A stretch of 29,795 bases of DNA from Candidatus Hodarchaeota archaeon (GTDB lineage Archaea > Asgardarchaeota > Heimdallarchaeia > Hodarchaeales > YT1-039): assembly GCA_016840025.1 (NCBI GenBank), contig JAEOTF010000370.1, positions 1 through 29,795 on the forward strand, in the 5' to 3' direction. Below the pieces are notes generated by a model that had not been told where the DNA came from, did no database searches, and was given only the letters and a program-made list of their open reading frames with translations. The translations under genes and the position numbers were made by a program. Shown here piece after piece: positions 22,946 to 29,795 of this stretch (positions within the stretch are counted from its first letter, which is position 1; each line of letters starts with the position of its first letter).

Positions 22946-24553
22946 TTACATTCGAAATACACCAAATTTATAATCTGGGATCGGTGCATTTAGGCTTGCA
23001 GAAATCCCTAACCCCAAAACTATTCGCGTATCAACAGGATCAATAACTCCGTCATCCCATAGTCGCGCGGTTGAATAGTAGGGATGACCCTCTTTATCGT
23101 AATGTGCTATTGTTTTCTCTCTGAGTTCTTTTTCTTCTTCAGGAGGAAATTCCATTCCTTTTCTTGCAAATTGATCCTTTTTTACAGTTACCAATACCCC
23201 AGCTGCTTGTTGACCGCCCATGACAGAAATACGCGCATTAGGCCACATCCAAAGCAAACGGGGCTGATAAGCTCTTCCACACATGCCATAATTACCAGCT
23301 CCAAAGCTTCCTCCAATAATTACAGTGAAACAGGGCACATTTGCGTTTGCCACAGCCATAACCATTTTAGCTCCGTCTTTTGCAATCCCACCTTCCTCCG
23401 CTTGTTTTCCCACAATAAATCCAGTAATATTCTGGAAAAAAACGAGTGGGATCTTACGTTGACAGCAGAGTTCAATGAAGTGAGTACCTTTCAAAGCACT
23501 TTCAGAGAAGAGGACGCCATTATTGGCGAGAATACCAACAGGATAGCCTAAAATCCTTGCAAAGCCACAAACAAGCGTACTTCCATACCTTGATTTGAAT
23601 TCATGGAATCGACTCCCATCTATAATCCGTGCAAGGATCTCTCTTACATCAAATGCTTTTCGAAAATCTGTTGGCATAATTCCATAAATCTCTTCAGCAG
23701 AATAGAGCGGTTCTTCTGGTGGTTTTACCTCTAAACCCGTCTTTGGTGGGCGATTAAGATTTTCACAAATATTTCTGGCGATGTGGATCGCTTCTTCATC
23801 ATTCCGTGCAAAGTGGTCTGATACACCTGATTTTCGAGTATGAACATCTGCTCCACCTAATTCTTCTGCTGTAACTTCTTCTCCTGTAGCTGCTTTAACA
23901 AGAGGTGGCCCTCCAAGGAAAATCGTTCCAGTTCCTTTAACAATTATTGATTCGTCACAGAGTGCTGGAACGTATGCTCCTCCAGCTGTACAAGAACCAC
24001 AAACTGCTGCAATTTGGGGGATGTTCTTTGCAGACATTCGTGCTTGGTTGTAAAAAATACGTCCAAAATGATCACGATCGGGAAAAACTTCGGCTTGTAA
24101 TGGTAAAAACGCTCCTCCGCTATCCACCAAATAAATGCAGGGAAGATAGTTTTCTTCAGCAATTTCTTGAGCACGTAGATGCTTTTTCACGGTTAATGGC
24201 CTATAACTTCCACCAGCGACGGTAGCGTCATTAGCAATGATCATGGCTTCTCGTCCATGCACAAGACCAATTCCTGTGATAATTCCTGCTGAGGGTGCGC
24301 GATTATCATACATATTAATCGCTGCTAACGGTGTGAGTTCTAAAAATGGTGTCTCAGGGTCTAATAGCAGTTCGATTCTTTCGCGAGCAAGCAATTTATT
24401 CCGTGATTTATGGAGTTGGACATATTTCTCCCCTCCACCTTGATAAACTCTCTCTAATTGTTTATCCAAGTCTTCTATGATGGTTAAATAATATTCTTGA
24501 TTCTTTTTAAACTCTAAATCATCAGGATTGACATGTGACTCGAGTATATCCAT
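22946..24553 (-). CDS. Methylcrotonyl-CoA carboxylase beta subunit (carboxyltransferase)
   Basis: 535 residues from the ATG at 24553, with AAGGAG 9 nt upstream; an ATG at 24574 lies before that site. The length equals typical MCC beta subunits. Signatures include [52 protein letters not shown] and [16 protein letters not shown] followed by [29 protein letters not shown] and NYGMCGRAY distinguish MCC from propionyl- and acetyl-CoA carboxylase beta subunits. It transfers CO2 from carboxybiotin to 3-methylcrotonyl-CoA, giving 3-methylglutaconyl-CoA. It is divergent from the biotin carboxylase and carrier genes across a 386-bp control region and is followed by the crotonase, so the whole step of leucine breakdown is grouped here. 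Confidence 0.92.
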   Translation of the reverse strand: MDILESHVNPDDLEFKKNQEYYLTIIEDLDKQLERVYQGGGEKYVQLHKSRNKLLARERIELLLDPETPFLELTPLAAINMYDNRAPSAGIITGIGLVHGREAMIIANDATVAGGSYRPLTVKKHLRAQEIAEENYLPCIYLVDSGGAFLPLQAEVFPDRDHFGRIFYNQARMSAKNIPQIAAVCGSCTAGGAYVPALCDESIIVKGTGTIFLGGPPLVKAATGEEVTAEELGGADVHTRKSGVSDHFARNDEEAIHIARNICENLNRPPKTGLEVKPPEEPLYSAEEIYGIMPTDFRKAFDVREILARIIDGSRFHEFKSRYGSTLVCGFARILGYPVGILANNGVLFSESALKGTHFIELCCQRKIPLVFFQNITGFIVGKQAEEGGIAKDGAKMVMAVANANVPCFTVIIGGSFGAGNYGMCGRAYQPRLLWMWPNARISVMGGQQAAGVLVTVKKDQFARKGMEFPPEEEKELREKTIAHYDKEGHPYYSTARLWDDGVIDPVDTRIVLGLGISASLNAPIPDYKFGVFRM

Positions 24554-24939
24554 AAAGAGAACTCCTTCATGCAAGTAATGCTTTTCTTAACAGAATGAGC
24601 AATCACAGATCCAATTTTTTTAGGGTTTTTGTCTTCCGATTTTCTCTGTTTTTCCAAAACAGCTCATTTATTGATATAAAACAATGACTTAGCGGATATT
24701 ATTAATTTTAAATGTGAATTCACCTTTTTATTGGGTTAAATTCACGTAAGATGTCTAATTATTTGGTATTTACCGATTCACTCAACCTTTTGGATATTTT
24801 ATCTTCTAAAACTAATAATTTTTCAAGGAAAGGATTTAGTGGTAAAGGAAGCCAGGTATACCTGAATTTGGCAATCATTCACCCGTTAATATGCCCTAGC
24901 GGTAGAACCCACCGTTAAAACATCATTGAGGAAATATAT
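24554..24939. promoter_or_regulatory. Divergent control region of the carboxylase genes with GTGAATTCAC palindrome
   Basis: 386 bp without a gene. GTGAATTCAC is a perfect 10-bp palindrome at 24714-24723. A related half-site, TTAAATTCAC (24736-24745), lies 22 bp away, about two helical turns. The same GTGAATT element recurs at 22932 before the crotonase gene. The ribosome site of the biotin carboxylase is GAGGA, 9 nt before 24940; that of the beta subunit is AAGGAG at 24563-24568. Several T/A-rich tracts could be TATA boxes; I cannot choose between them. Confidence 0.5.
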
Positions 24940-26490
24940 ATGTTCCAGAAGATTCTTGTAGCTAACAGAGGGGAGGTTGCCGTTCGAATCCTAGAAGCAT
25001 GCAAAGAAATGGAAATAACGGGTGTAGCTATCTATTCTGATGTTGATGTAGAAAGTAGACATGTTGAAATCGCGGATGAATCTTATCCACTAGGGGATCC
25101 AACTCCTTCGGAGTCTTATCTGAATATAGACAAAATTATTAAAACGGCGAGGGCTACTGGGGTGGACGCTATCCATCCAGGTTATGGTTTTCTTTCAGAG
25201 AATGCTTCTTTCGCTCAACGCTGTATCGATGCGGATATCACATTTATTGGACCTTCTCCTGATGTTATTGCCCTAATGGGAGATAAGGTTGCTGCACGTA
25301 AGCGAATGATCGAAGCAAATGTTCCAATTATACCTGGTTATAATGGTGGGAGTCAGAATTACAATTTTTTAAAAAAACAAGCACATAAAATAGGTTATCC
25401 TGCGATTATTAAGGCGAGTGGGGGCGGTGGAGGAAAAGGGATGAGAATCGTTTACAATGAGAAGGAGTTCAAAAGTGCCTATGAGGCAGCTAGAAGAGAA
25501 GCTCGCGCTGCATTTGGCGTTCCGAACATTTACCTTGAGAAATATATCAATAATCCGCACCATATCGAAATACAGATTCTGGCTGATGAACACGGGAATG
25601 TAATCCACCTTTTTGAGCGAGAATGTTCGATCCAACGTCGCTACCAGAAAATAGTTGAGGAAACGCCTTCGCCTTTCATTGAAAGGAGACCTGATCTTCG
25701 AGAAAAGATGGGTGAGGCTGCAATTAATGCTGCTAAAGCAGTAGGGTATACTAATGCGGGTACGGTAGAATTTATTGTTTCAAATGAGGGGGTTTTTTAC
25801 TTTTTGGAAATGAATACCCGTTTACAGGTTGAACATGCAATTACCGAGGCTACAACAGGAATTGACATTGTTAAATGGCAAATTAAAATTGCTGCAGGGC
25901 AACCACTTACTCCTGTCCATGATAAAATCACTCAAACTGGACACGCGTTAGAAGTAAGAATATATGCCGAGGATCCCCAGAACAATTTTCTGCCCTGTGC
26001 TGGTACTGTCCTTGAAGTTCAATTTCCTGAATCGCCTGGAGTTCGTCATGACGCGGGATTCCAAGCAGGAGATAAGATCTCTACTTATTATGATCCGATG
26101 TTAGCAAAGTTGATCGTCCATTCCGAATCTCGTGAAGATAGTATTGGGAAAATGGCATTCGCCCTTTCTAACTATGCCGCCTTAGGAATAACTACAAATG
26201 TAGAATTTCTAAGAGAAATATTAGCTCATCCAGCTTTTAAACGAGGTTGGACGACAACACATTTTATCAAAAACTACTTCTCAAATTGGTCCCCCATCCA
26301 AGATAAAGCACCAATTGAAGCTCTTCTTGCAGCAGCTGTATTTGAAGCCATGGAAACTGGAGTCGGAATGGAAATAAACAGCAATGGTACAAATGGTTAT
26401 TCGGACTCTGATCCCTTTTCCCCTTGGAAATATGCTGGTAAATGGCGAGTAGGGGTTAAAAGGATCCTGTCCAAGTTTCCAAAGACTTGA
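24940..26490 (+). CDS. Biotin carboxylase subunit (methylcrotonyl-CoA carboxylase alpha, BC part)
   Basis: 516 residues. ILVANRGEVAVRI, HPGYGFLSENASFA, KASGGGGGKGMRIV (ATP-grasp Gly loop), ERECSIQRRYQKIVEETPS and EMNTRLQVEH are the full biotin-carboxylase set. The C-terminal BC domain follows (YAEDPQNNFLP, STYYDPMLAKLIVHS). It uses ATP and bicarbonate to carboxylate biotin on the carrier. The usual VEHPVTE reads VEHAITE here. Residues ~460-516 extend past the core (~450) but hold no biotinyl domain; that is in the next gene, 12 nt downstream. Bacterial MCC alpha is one ~650-residue chain, so it is split here. It could also serve an acetyl- or propionyl-CoA carboxylase if another beta subunit exists in the genome. 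Confidence 0.92.
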   Translation: MFQKILVANRGEVAVRILEACKEMEITGVAIYSDVDVESRHVEIADESYPLGDPTPSESYLNIDKIIKTARATGVDAIHPGYGFLSENASFAQRCIDADITFIGPSPDVIALMGDKVAARKRMIEANVPIIPGYNGGSQNYNFLKKQAHKIGYPAIIKASGGGGGKGMRIVYNEKEFKSAYEAARREARAAFGVPNIYLEKYINNPHHIEIQILADEHGNVIHLFERECSIQRRYQKIVEETPSPFIERRPDLREKMGEAAINAAKAVGYTNAGTVEFIVSNEGVFYFLEMNTRLQVEHAITEATTGIDIVKWQIKIAAGQPLTPVHDKITQTGHALEVRIYAEDPQNNFLPCAGTVLEVQFPESPGVRHDAGFQAGDKISTYYDPMLAKLIVHSESREDSIGKMAFALSNYAALGITTNVEFLREILAHPAFKRGWTTTHFIKNYFSNWSPIQDKAPIEALLAAAVFEAMETGVGMEINSNGTNGYSDSDPFSPWKYAGKWRVGVKRILSKFPKT

Positions 26491-26502
26491 GATGGCAGTG
26501 CA

Positions 26503-27066
26503 ATGTCAGAAACTCTCTTTGATGATGGTCAGAGTGTTCGAAAAGTTCGTGTCCAGCGGAAAGGCGATAAATTTTTCATAAAAATTGATGAGGATGAGGA
26601 AGAATATGAGGTCGAGGCTCAACGCCGAGGACAAGGACGACTTCAACTTCGATATGGGAATTCACCTTCCCTCTATAAATGTGTTCTAGCTAAAGAAGGG
26701 ACAGACCGCTTTGTGTTTGTAGGAGGACGGATTTATAAACTCCGAAAAGTAGAAAAAACAATTTCTGCTAAATCAGAAGAAGATGAACTCACCGATACTG
26801 ATCTAACTAGTCCTATGCCTGGAAAAATCGTCAAAATATTCGTTTCTATTGGAGATGAAGTAAAGCCAAAAGATGAATTGCTCATAGTTGAAGCGATGAA
26901 AATGGAGAATCGTATTCTTGCACCTTTTGCTGGACGTGTGGAAGCATTACATTTTTCTGTTGGCGACCAAGTCCGTCAAGGGGATGTATTACTTGATTTA
27001 ATTCCACAAGAGTCTTCAGAAACAACAGCTTCACAAAATGAAACATCTGATGAAACACTTATCTGA
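26503..27066 (+). CDS. Biotin carboxyl carrier protein with N-terminal BT-like domain
   Basis: 187 residues. The C-terminal ~70 residues are a biotinyl domain: SPMPGKIVKIFVSIGDEV, then EAMKMEN with the biotin-accepting Lys133, then FSVGDQVRQGDVLLDL. Residues ~10-85 (KVRVQRKGDKFFIKID, YEVEAQRRG, FVFVGGRIYKL) are beta-rich and match the position of the BT domain that links alpha and beta subunits in MCC and PCC. A charged linker (EEDELTDTD) joins them. It is 12 nt behind the biotin carboxylase gene and 6 nt ahead of the first longin/roadblock gene, so all three probably share one transcript. The ligase that would biotinylate it is at 21237-22088. Confidence 0.9.
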   Translation: MSETLFDDGQSVRKVRVQRKGDKFFIKIDEDEEEYEVEAQRRGQGRLQLRYGNSPSLYKCVLAKEGTDRFVFVGGRIYKLRKVEKTISAKSEEDELTDTDLTSPMPGKIVKIFVSIGDEVKPKDELLIVEAMKMENRILAPFAGRVEALHFSVGDQVRQGDVLLDLIPQESSETTASQNETSDETLI

Positions 27067-27072
27067 TACTTT

Positions 27073-28338
27073 TTGGAGGCAAAAGCGAAAGAAGAATTAG
27101 AGGCTTTTCTTAAAAAAAAATTGAGAGGCGATACTACCTTGCTACAGAGTTGTTTTTTAATGGTGTTTAAGGATAGAAAAGGGCCTACGATTGTGGCAAG
27201 CTCTACTAAGTCTGACATTAATATTAATGATGTGAATCTCGTCAATCGTCTTTCTTTCAAAGCTTTAGGTTTAGGCCAAGAACGTCTTCCGATGGAACTA
27301 GCAGGTCCAGTTGCAGATGAGGAATTTCCTGATTGTAAGATCTTATTTTTTCCCTTACTCCTCAAGGATCCAGATTCGGAGGATAAACGTATTCGTGATT
27401 TTGGAGCGGTTTCAGCTATTTTTCTTGTATTTCCTTCACAAGAAATGAGTAAGATTCTTGCAGCGTATGATGAACTATTTAATTCGTTAAAAACTTTTGC
27501 AGAAGAAATGGAAACAATAAAGGATTTAAACGAACGATTTCACGCTGTTGAAGGTATAGTAAATAAGGCAATATTACGTGCGGCGCTTAACCAAATTCTT
27601 GATGAGTTAATGCTTGATAGAACTTTTATAGATGTCTTTGTAATTGCTCAAGATGGATCAAGTCTCGCGTTAACCTCGCGTTCAAGAGAGAAGGACAATG
27701 AGGCAATACACACCGAACGAGTTGGGGCTATCTCCGCTTTGTCTATTTCAGAAAGAGTTTTTGAAACTCTGGAGTATAAGGACCAATCTCCAATCTTCAT
27801 TGGCCAGACTCAAAACGAGACACTTATCGCTCTTAAGATGAAGGAAGGGGGAATTGTTGCTTCCCTAGAAAAGCGCGCAGTTACTTTTCGAGGGTTAGAC
27901 GCATATATAGATGCCCTTCGACAAGCTTCCCTGAAAATTTCAGCGCTCCTTCAACAGGCAGCTGGAGGAATCGGCTTATTCTCTATGATTCAGGAGATGA
28001 TTCCGGAAGTCCAAATAATGATGGTTTTTAACGCCGAAGGGGTAGTTTTAGCCTCTCAAAATGTTAGTACTGACCCTCTAGAACTGGCCTCGATCTTAGG
28101 TGGTTTTTTCTCTACCCTCGTGATATCGGGGCATGATTCAAAGGAAGTAGGGGTGCTCGAAGGGACAGATAATTTTATATTGATGGGAGAGCTTCGAAAA
28201 GACATAATCCTTTGCCTTACAGTTCCTAAAAGGAGAAAACTAGATGAGTACATATTCCGAATGCAAGATTTCCTCCAAATTGAAAAAAAACAGCTTTTCG
28301 AGACACTAAGCTCTTCTGACACAGTCTCTCCACCCTAA
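27073..28338 (+). CDS. Longin-like plus double roadblock-like protein, copy 1
   Basis: 421 residues in three parts. Residues ~24-150 form an alpha/beta domain (CFLMVFKDRKGPTIVAS, CKILFFPLLLKD, GAVSAIFLVFPSQEM) that resembles a longin fold. Residues ~165-290 look like a roadblock/LC7 domain: a helix (RAALNQILDELM), then IDVFVIAQDGSSLAL, a helix around GAISALSISERVFE, then NETLIALKMKEGGIVASLE. Residues ~305-402 are a second one: EVQIMMVFNAEGVVLAS, FILMGELRKDIILCLTV. Roadblock and longin domains bind small GTPases or each other in MglB, Ragulator and TRAPP-like assemblies. No membrane segment is present. The TTG start at 27073 is odd because a GGAGG (27075-27079) overlaps it, yet no better in-frame start exists before 27121. 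It lies 6 nt after the carrier gene. Confidence 0.6.
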   Translation: MEAKAKEELEAFLKKKLRGDTTLLQSCFLMVFKDRKGPTIVASSTKSDININDVNLVNRLSFKALGLGQERLPMELAGPVADEEFPDCKILFFPLLLKDPDSEDKRIRDFGAVSAIFLVFPSQEMSKILAAYDELFNSLKTFAEEMETIKDLNERFHAVEGIVNKAILRAALNQILDELMLDRTFIDVFVIAQDGSSLALTSRSREKDNEAIHTERVGAISALSISERVFETLEYKDQSPIFIGQTQNETLIALKMKEGGIVASLEKRAVTFRGLDAYIDALRQASLKISALLQQAAGGIGLFSMIQEMIPEVQIMMVFNAEGVVLASQNVSTDPLELASILGGFFSTLVISGHDSKEVGVLEGTDNFILMGELRKDIILCLTVPKRRKLDEYIFRMQDFLQIEKKQLFETLSSSDTVSPP

Positions 28339-28388
28339 ATCCCCTTAAATTGACCTGTTAGTGAAGATAGTTTATACGGTACCGGAAT

Positions 28389-28430
28389 AATGTATTAAAA
28401 GAATACATTTGGTTAAATGTAAATGCATTC
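28389..28430. promoter_or_regulatory. Overlapping inverted repeats between the tandem roadblock-type genes
   Basis: Three nested or overlapping dyads. AATGTATT/AATACATT (28389-28396 and 28402-28409) is perfect with a 5-nt gap. ACATTT/AAATGT (28405-28420) is perfect with a 4-nt loop. GAATACATTT/AAATGCATTC (28401-28410 and 28421-28430) has one mismatch. They lie 56-97 bp before the TTG at 28486, where a promoter is expected, and 50 bp after the previous stop. They could be operators, or alternative hairpins ending the upstream transcript. Confidence 0.5.
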
Positions 28431-28485
28431 AATAACCATATCTTTTTGATGGAAACCAACAGGATAATTTATAGGCGCATTTACC

Positions 28486-29658
28486 TTGTTAACTGCTCTC
28501 TTGATGGTCTCTGAGGCTCAAAAAAGCCCTCAAATTCTTGTCCGCTCCGCAGAATTTGCCAACCTAATAGATGATGTACAACTGATAAAACTTAGTCATA
28601 GGCTTTTGTATAAAATCGGATTTAAACAAGAGCGCCCCCAGATGGAACTTGCAGGCCCTATTACCGATGAAGCATTTCCTGAGAGTAAGATTCTCTTTTT
28701 TTCATGGCCTCTTGAAGACCCAGATGCATCGACTCCACGTATTCGTGAATTTGGGGCTTTTTCTGCTATCTTTCTCGTATTTCCTTCGGATGAAATAAAT
28801 GAGGTTCTGCAAGCTTACAATGAGCTATCTCATTCTTTGAAGACATTTATAAAAGACATTAAAACATTGAAAGATTTTACCGAACAATCTCATACTGTAG
28901 AAGTCATCATAAACCAATCAATCCTACGTTCTGCTCTTAATCAAATACTCGATGAACTTATGTTGATCAGGGGGTTCAAGGACGTTTTTGTAATTGCTCA
29001 AGATGGTTCAAACCTTGCACAAGCTTCACGTTCGAGGGATAAAGAAGATGAATCTAGATTATCTAAGCGAGTTGGTGCAGTTTCAGCTTTATCTATTGCA
29101 GAACGAATCCTTGAAAGAATGAATGAACTTGATCAAAATCCACTATTTATTTGCCAAACACAAAATGAAACACTTATAGCTCTTAAGATGGGTTGGGGTG
29201 GCATTGTTGCGTCTATAGAAGAACGTATAATAACCTTTCAAGGACGAGATACCTTCGTTGATGCCCTTCGACAGGCTTCTTCTAAAATCTCTAGCCTTCT
29301 TCAACAGGCAGCTGGAGGAATTGGCTTGTTCTCTATGATTCAGGAGCAGATCCCTGAAGTACAAATACTGATGGTAAGTAACAACGAAGGAGTAGCTTTA
29401 GCTTTTAAAAATGTAACAGAAAAACCTCATGAAATAGCTTCTATGATAAATGTATTTTATTCCAACTTAATAGATGCGGGTCATGATTATAAAGAAATTG
29501 CAGTAATTGAAGGGAAAGATAGCTATCTATTGATAGGAGAACTTCGAAAGGATACTATTTTATCGATTCAGATCCCAAAAAGGCGAGAGTTAGATGAATA
29601 TATCTTTAAAATGCAAGATTTCCTTCGGTATGAAAAAAATAGATCTTGGAAACGTTAA
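28486..29658 (+). CDS. Longin-like plus double roadblock-like protein, copy 2 (tandem paralogue)
   Basis: 390 residues from a TTG at 28486; an in-frame stop lies 21 nt upstream, so it lacks the ~24 N-terminal residues of copy 1. It aligns with copy 1 along its whole length. Shared strings include MELAGP, SKILFF, FSAIFLVFPSDE, ALNQILDELML, VFVIAQDGS and LLQQAAGGIGLFSMIQE. The same three-part plan is visible: longin-like ~1-120, roadblock-like ~140-265 and ~275-375. It ends KYEKNR-like and basic, without a membrane helix. The divergent first ~20 residues (MVSEAQKSPQ) suggest a different partner surface. It probably has its own promoter in the 147-bp gap. The pair may form a heterodimer, as roadblock proteins often do; this is inferred. 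Confidence 0.6.
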   Translation: MLTALLMVSEAQKSPQILVRSAEFANLIDDVQLIKLSHRLLYKIGFKQERPQMELAGPITDEAFPESKILFFSWPLEDPDASTPRIREFGAFSAIFLVFPSDEINEVLQAYNELSHSLKTFIKDIKTLKDFTEQSHTVEVIINQSILRSALNQILDELMLIRGFKDVFVIAQDGSNLAQASRSRDKEDESRLSKRVGAVSALSIAERILERMNELDQNPLFICQTQNETLIALKMGWGGIVASIEERIITFQGRDTFVDALRQASSKISSLLQQAAGGIGLFSMIQEQIPEVQILMVSNNEGVALAFKNVTEKPHEIASMINVFYSNLIDAGHDYKEIAVIEGKDSYLLIGELRKDTILSIQIPKRRELDEYIFKMQDFLRYEKNRSWKR

Positions 29659-29795
29659 AATCCACCGAATGAACCCACTTAATCCTAAATCATAATTGAT
29701 GTTAAATTAAATTATTTAAACTATCATCAGAAGTAAGGGGTTATATTCCTTTCATTCTCAACGTTTATCAATATCCCCAAAGGATATGGAACAGA

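Noticed and set aside
23084..23551. 155-codon plus-strand frame inside the carboxyltransferase gene
   Set aside because: It is antisense to a highly conserved enzyme and its translation is low-complexity Ser/Phe/Cys-rich; it is a shadow frame.

Overview
The window looks like a chromosomal fragment of an Asgard archaeon (Promethearchaeota); I cannot resolve the lineage. The archaeal side is shown by a geranylgeranyl-reductase-type flavoprotein, a UbiA prenyltransferase, a TrmB-type regulator, an AlaX editing protein and AT-rich intergenic DNA. The Asgard side is shown by a Rab-like small GTPase with a TIGADF switch I and WDLAGQ, two tandem proteins that appear to be longin-like plus double roadblock, and a 7TM protein with a longin/roadblock-like cytoplasmic tail.

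Layout. 1-1.5 kb: partial AlaX (-) and a PIN-domain protein (+). 1.6-6.6 kb: an isoprenoid/lipid-looking locus, with a minus-strand operon (AttH/CrtC-like beta-barrel, 7TM sensor-like protein, UbiA prenyltransferase) divergent from a geranylgeranyl reductase. 6.8-9.0 kb: tandem paralogous calcineurin-type phosphoesterases. 9.1-9.7 kb: Rab-like GTPase. 9.7-12.8 kb: a minus-strand operon of TrmB regulator, sugar nucleotidyltransferase and GHMP sugar kinase, with a 15-bp palindrome just before the regulator. 13.1-16.5 kb: a His-containing 4TM protein, TrmO, an Old Yellow Enzyme with a C-terminal Cys cluster, and an M20 peptidase.

16.5-21.1 kb is an accessory-looking stretch that seems richer in G+C by eye. 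It holds short repeats, a decayed small ORF, a NosD-like surface protein, an M6-like metalloprotease whose signal peptide is cut off by an in-frame TAA, a short LRR protein, and a relic that ends in a second, diverged copy of the M20 C-terminus.

21.2-27.1 kb: a biotin-dependent carboxylase locus. It contains biotin protein ligase, a methylglutaconyl-CoA-hydratase-like crotonase, a methylcrotonyl-CoA carboxylase beta subunit, and divergent biotin carboxylase and BT/BCCP genes (an alpha subunit split in two). Together they fit leucine catabolism from 3-methylcrotonyl-CoA to HMG-CoA, which is also the entry to mevalonate and isoprenoids. A GTGAATT motif recurs at both control regions. 27.1-29.7 kb: the tandem longin/roadblock paralogues, the first lying 6 nt behind the BCCP gene.

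Most promising for follow-up: the 7TM protein with a longin-like tail inside a lipid locus; the internal duplication that copied the catalytic Asp-rich segment of UbiA; the interrupted secreted protease; the M20 relic bounding the accessory stretch; and the longin-roadblock-roadblock pair. All family calls come from reading motifs; no database search was run.
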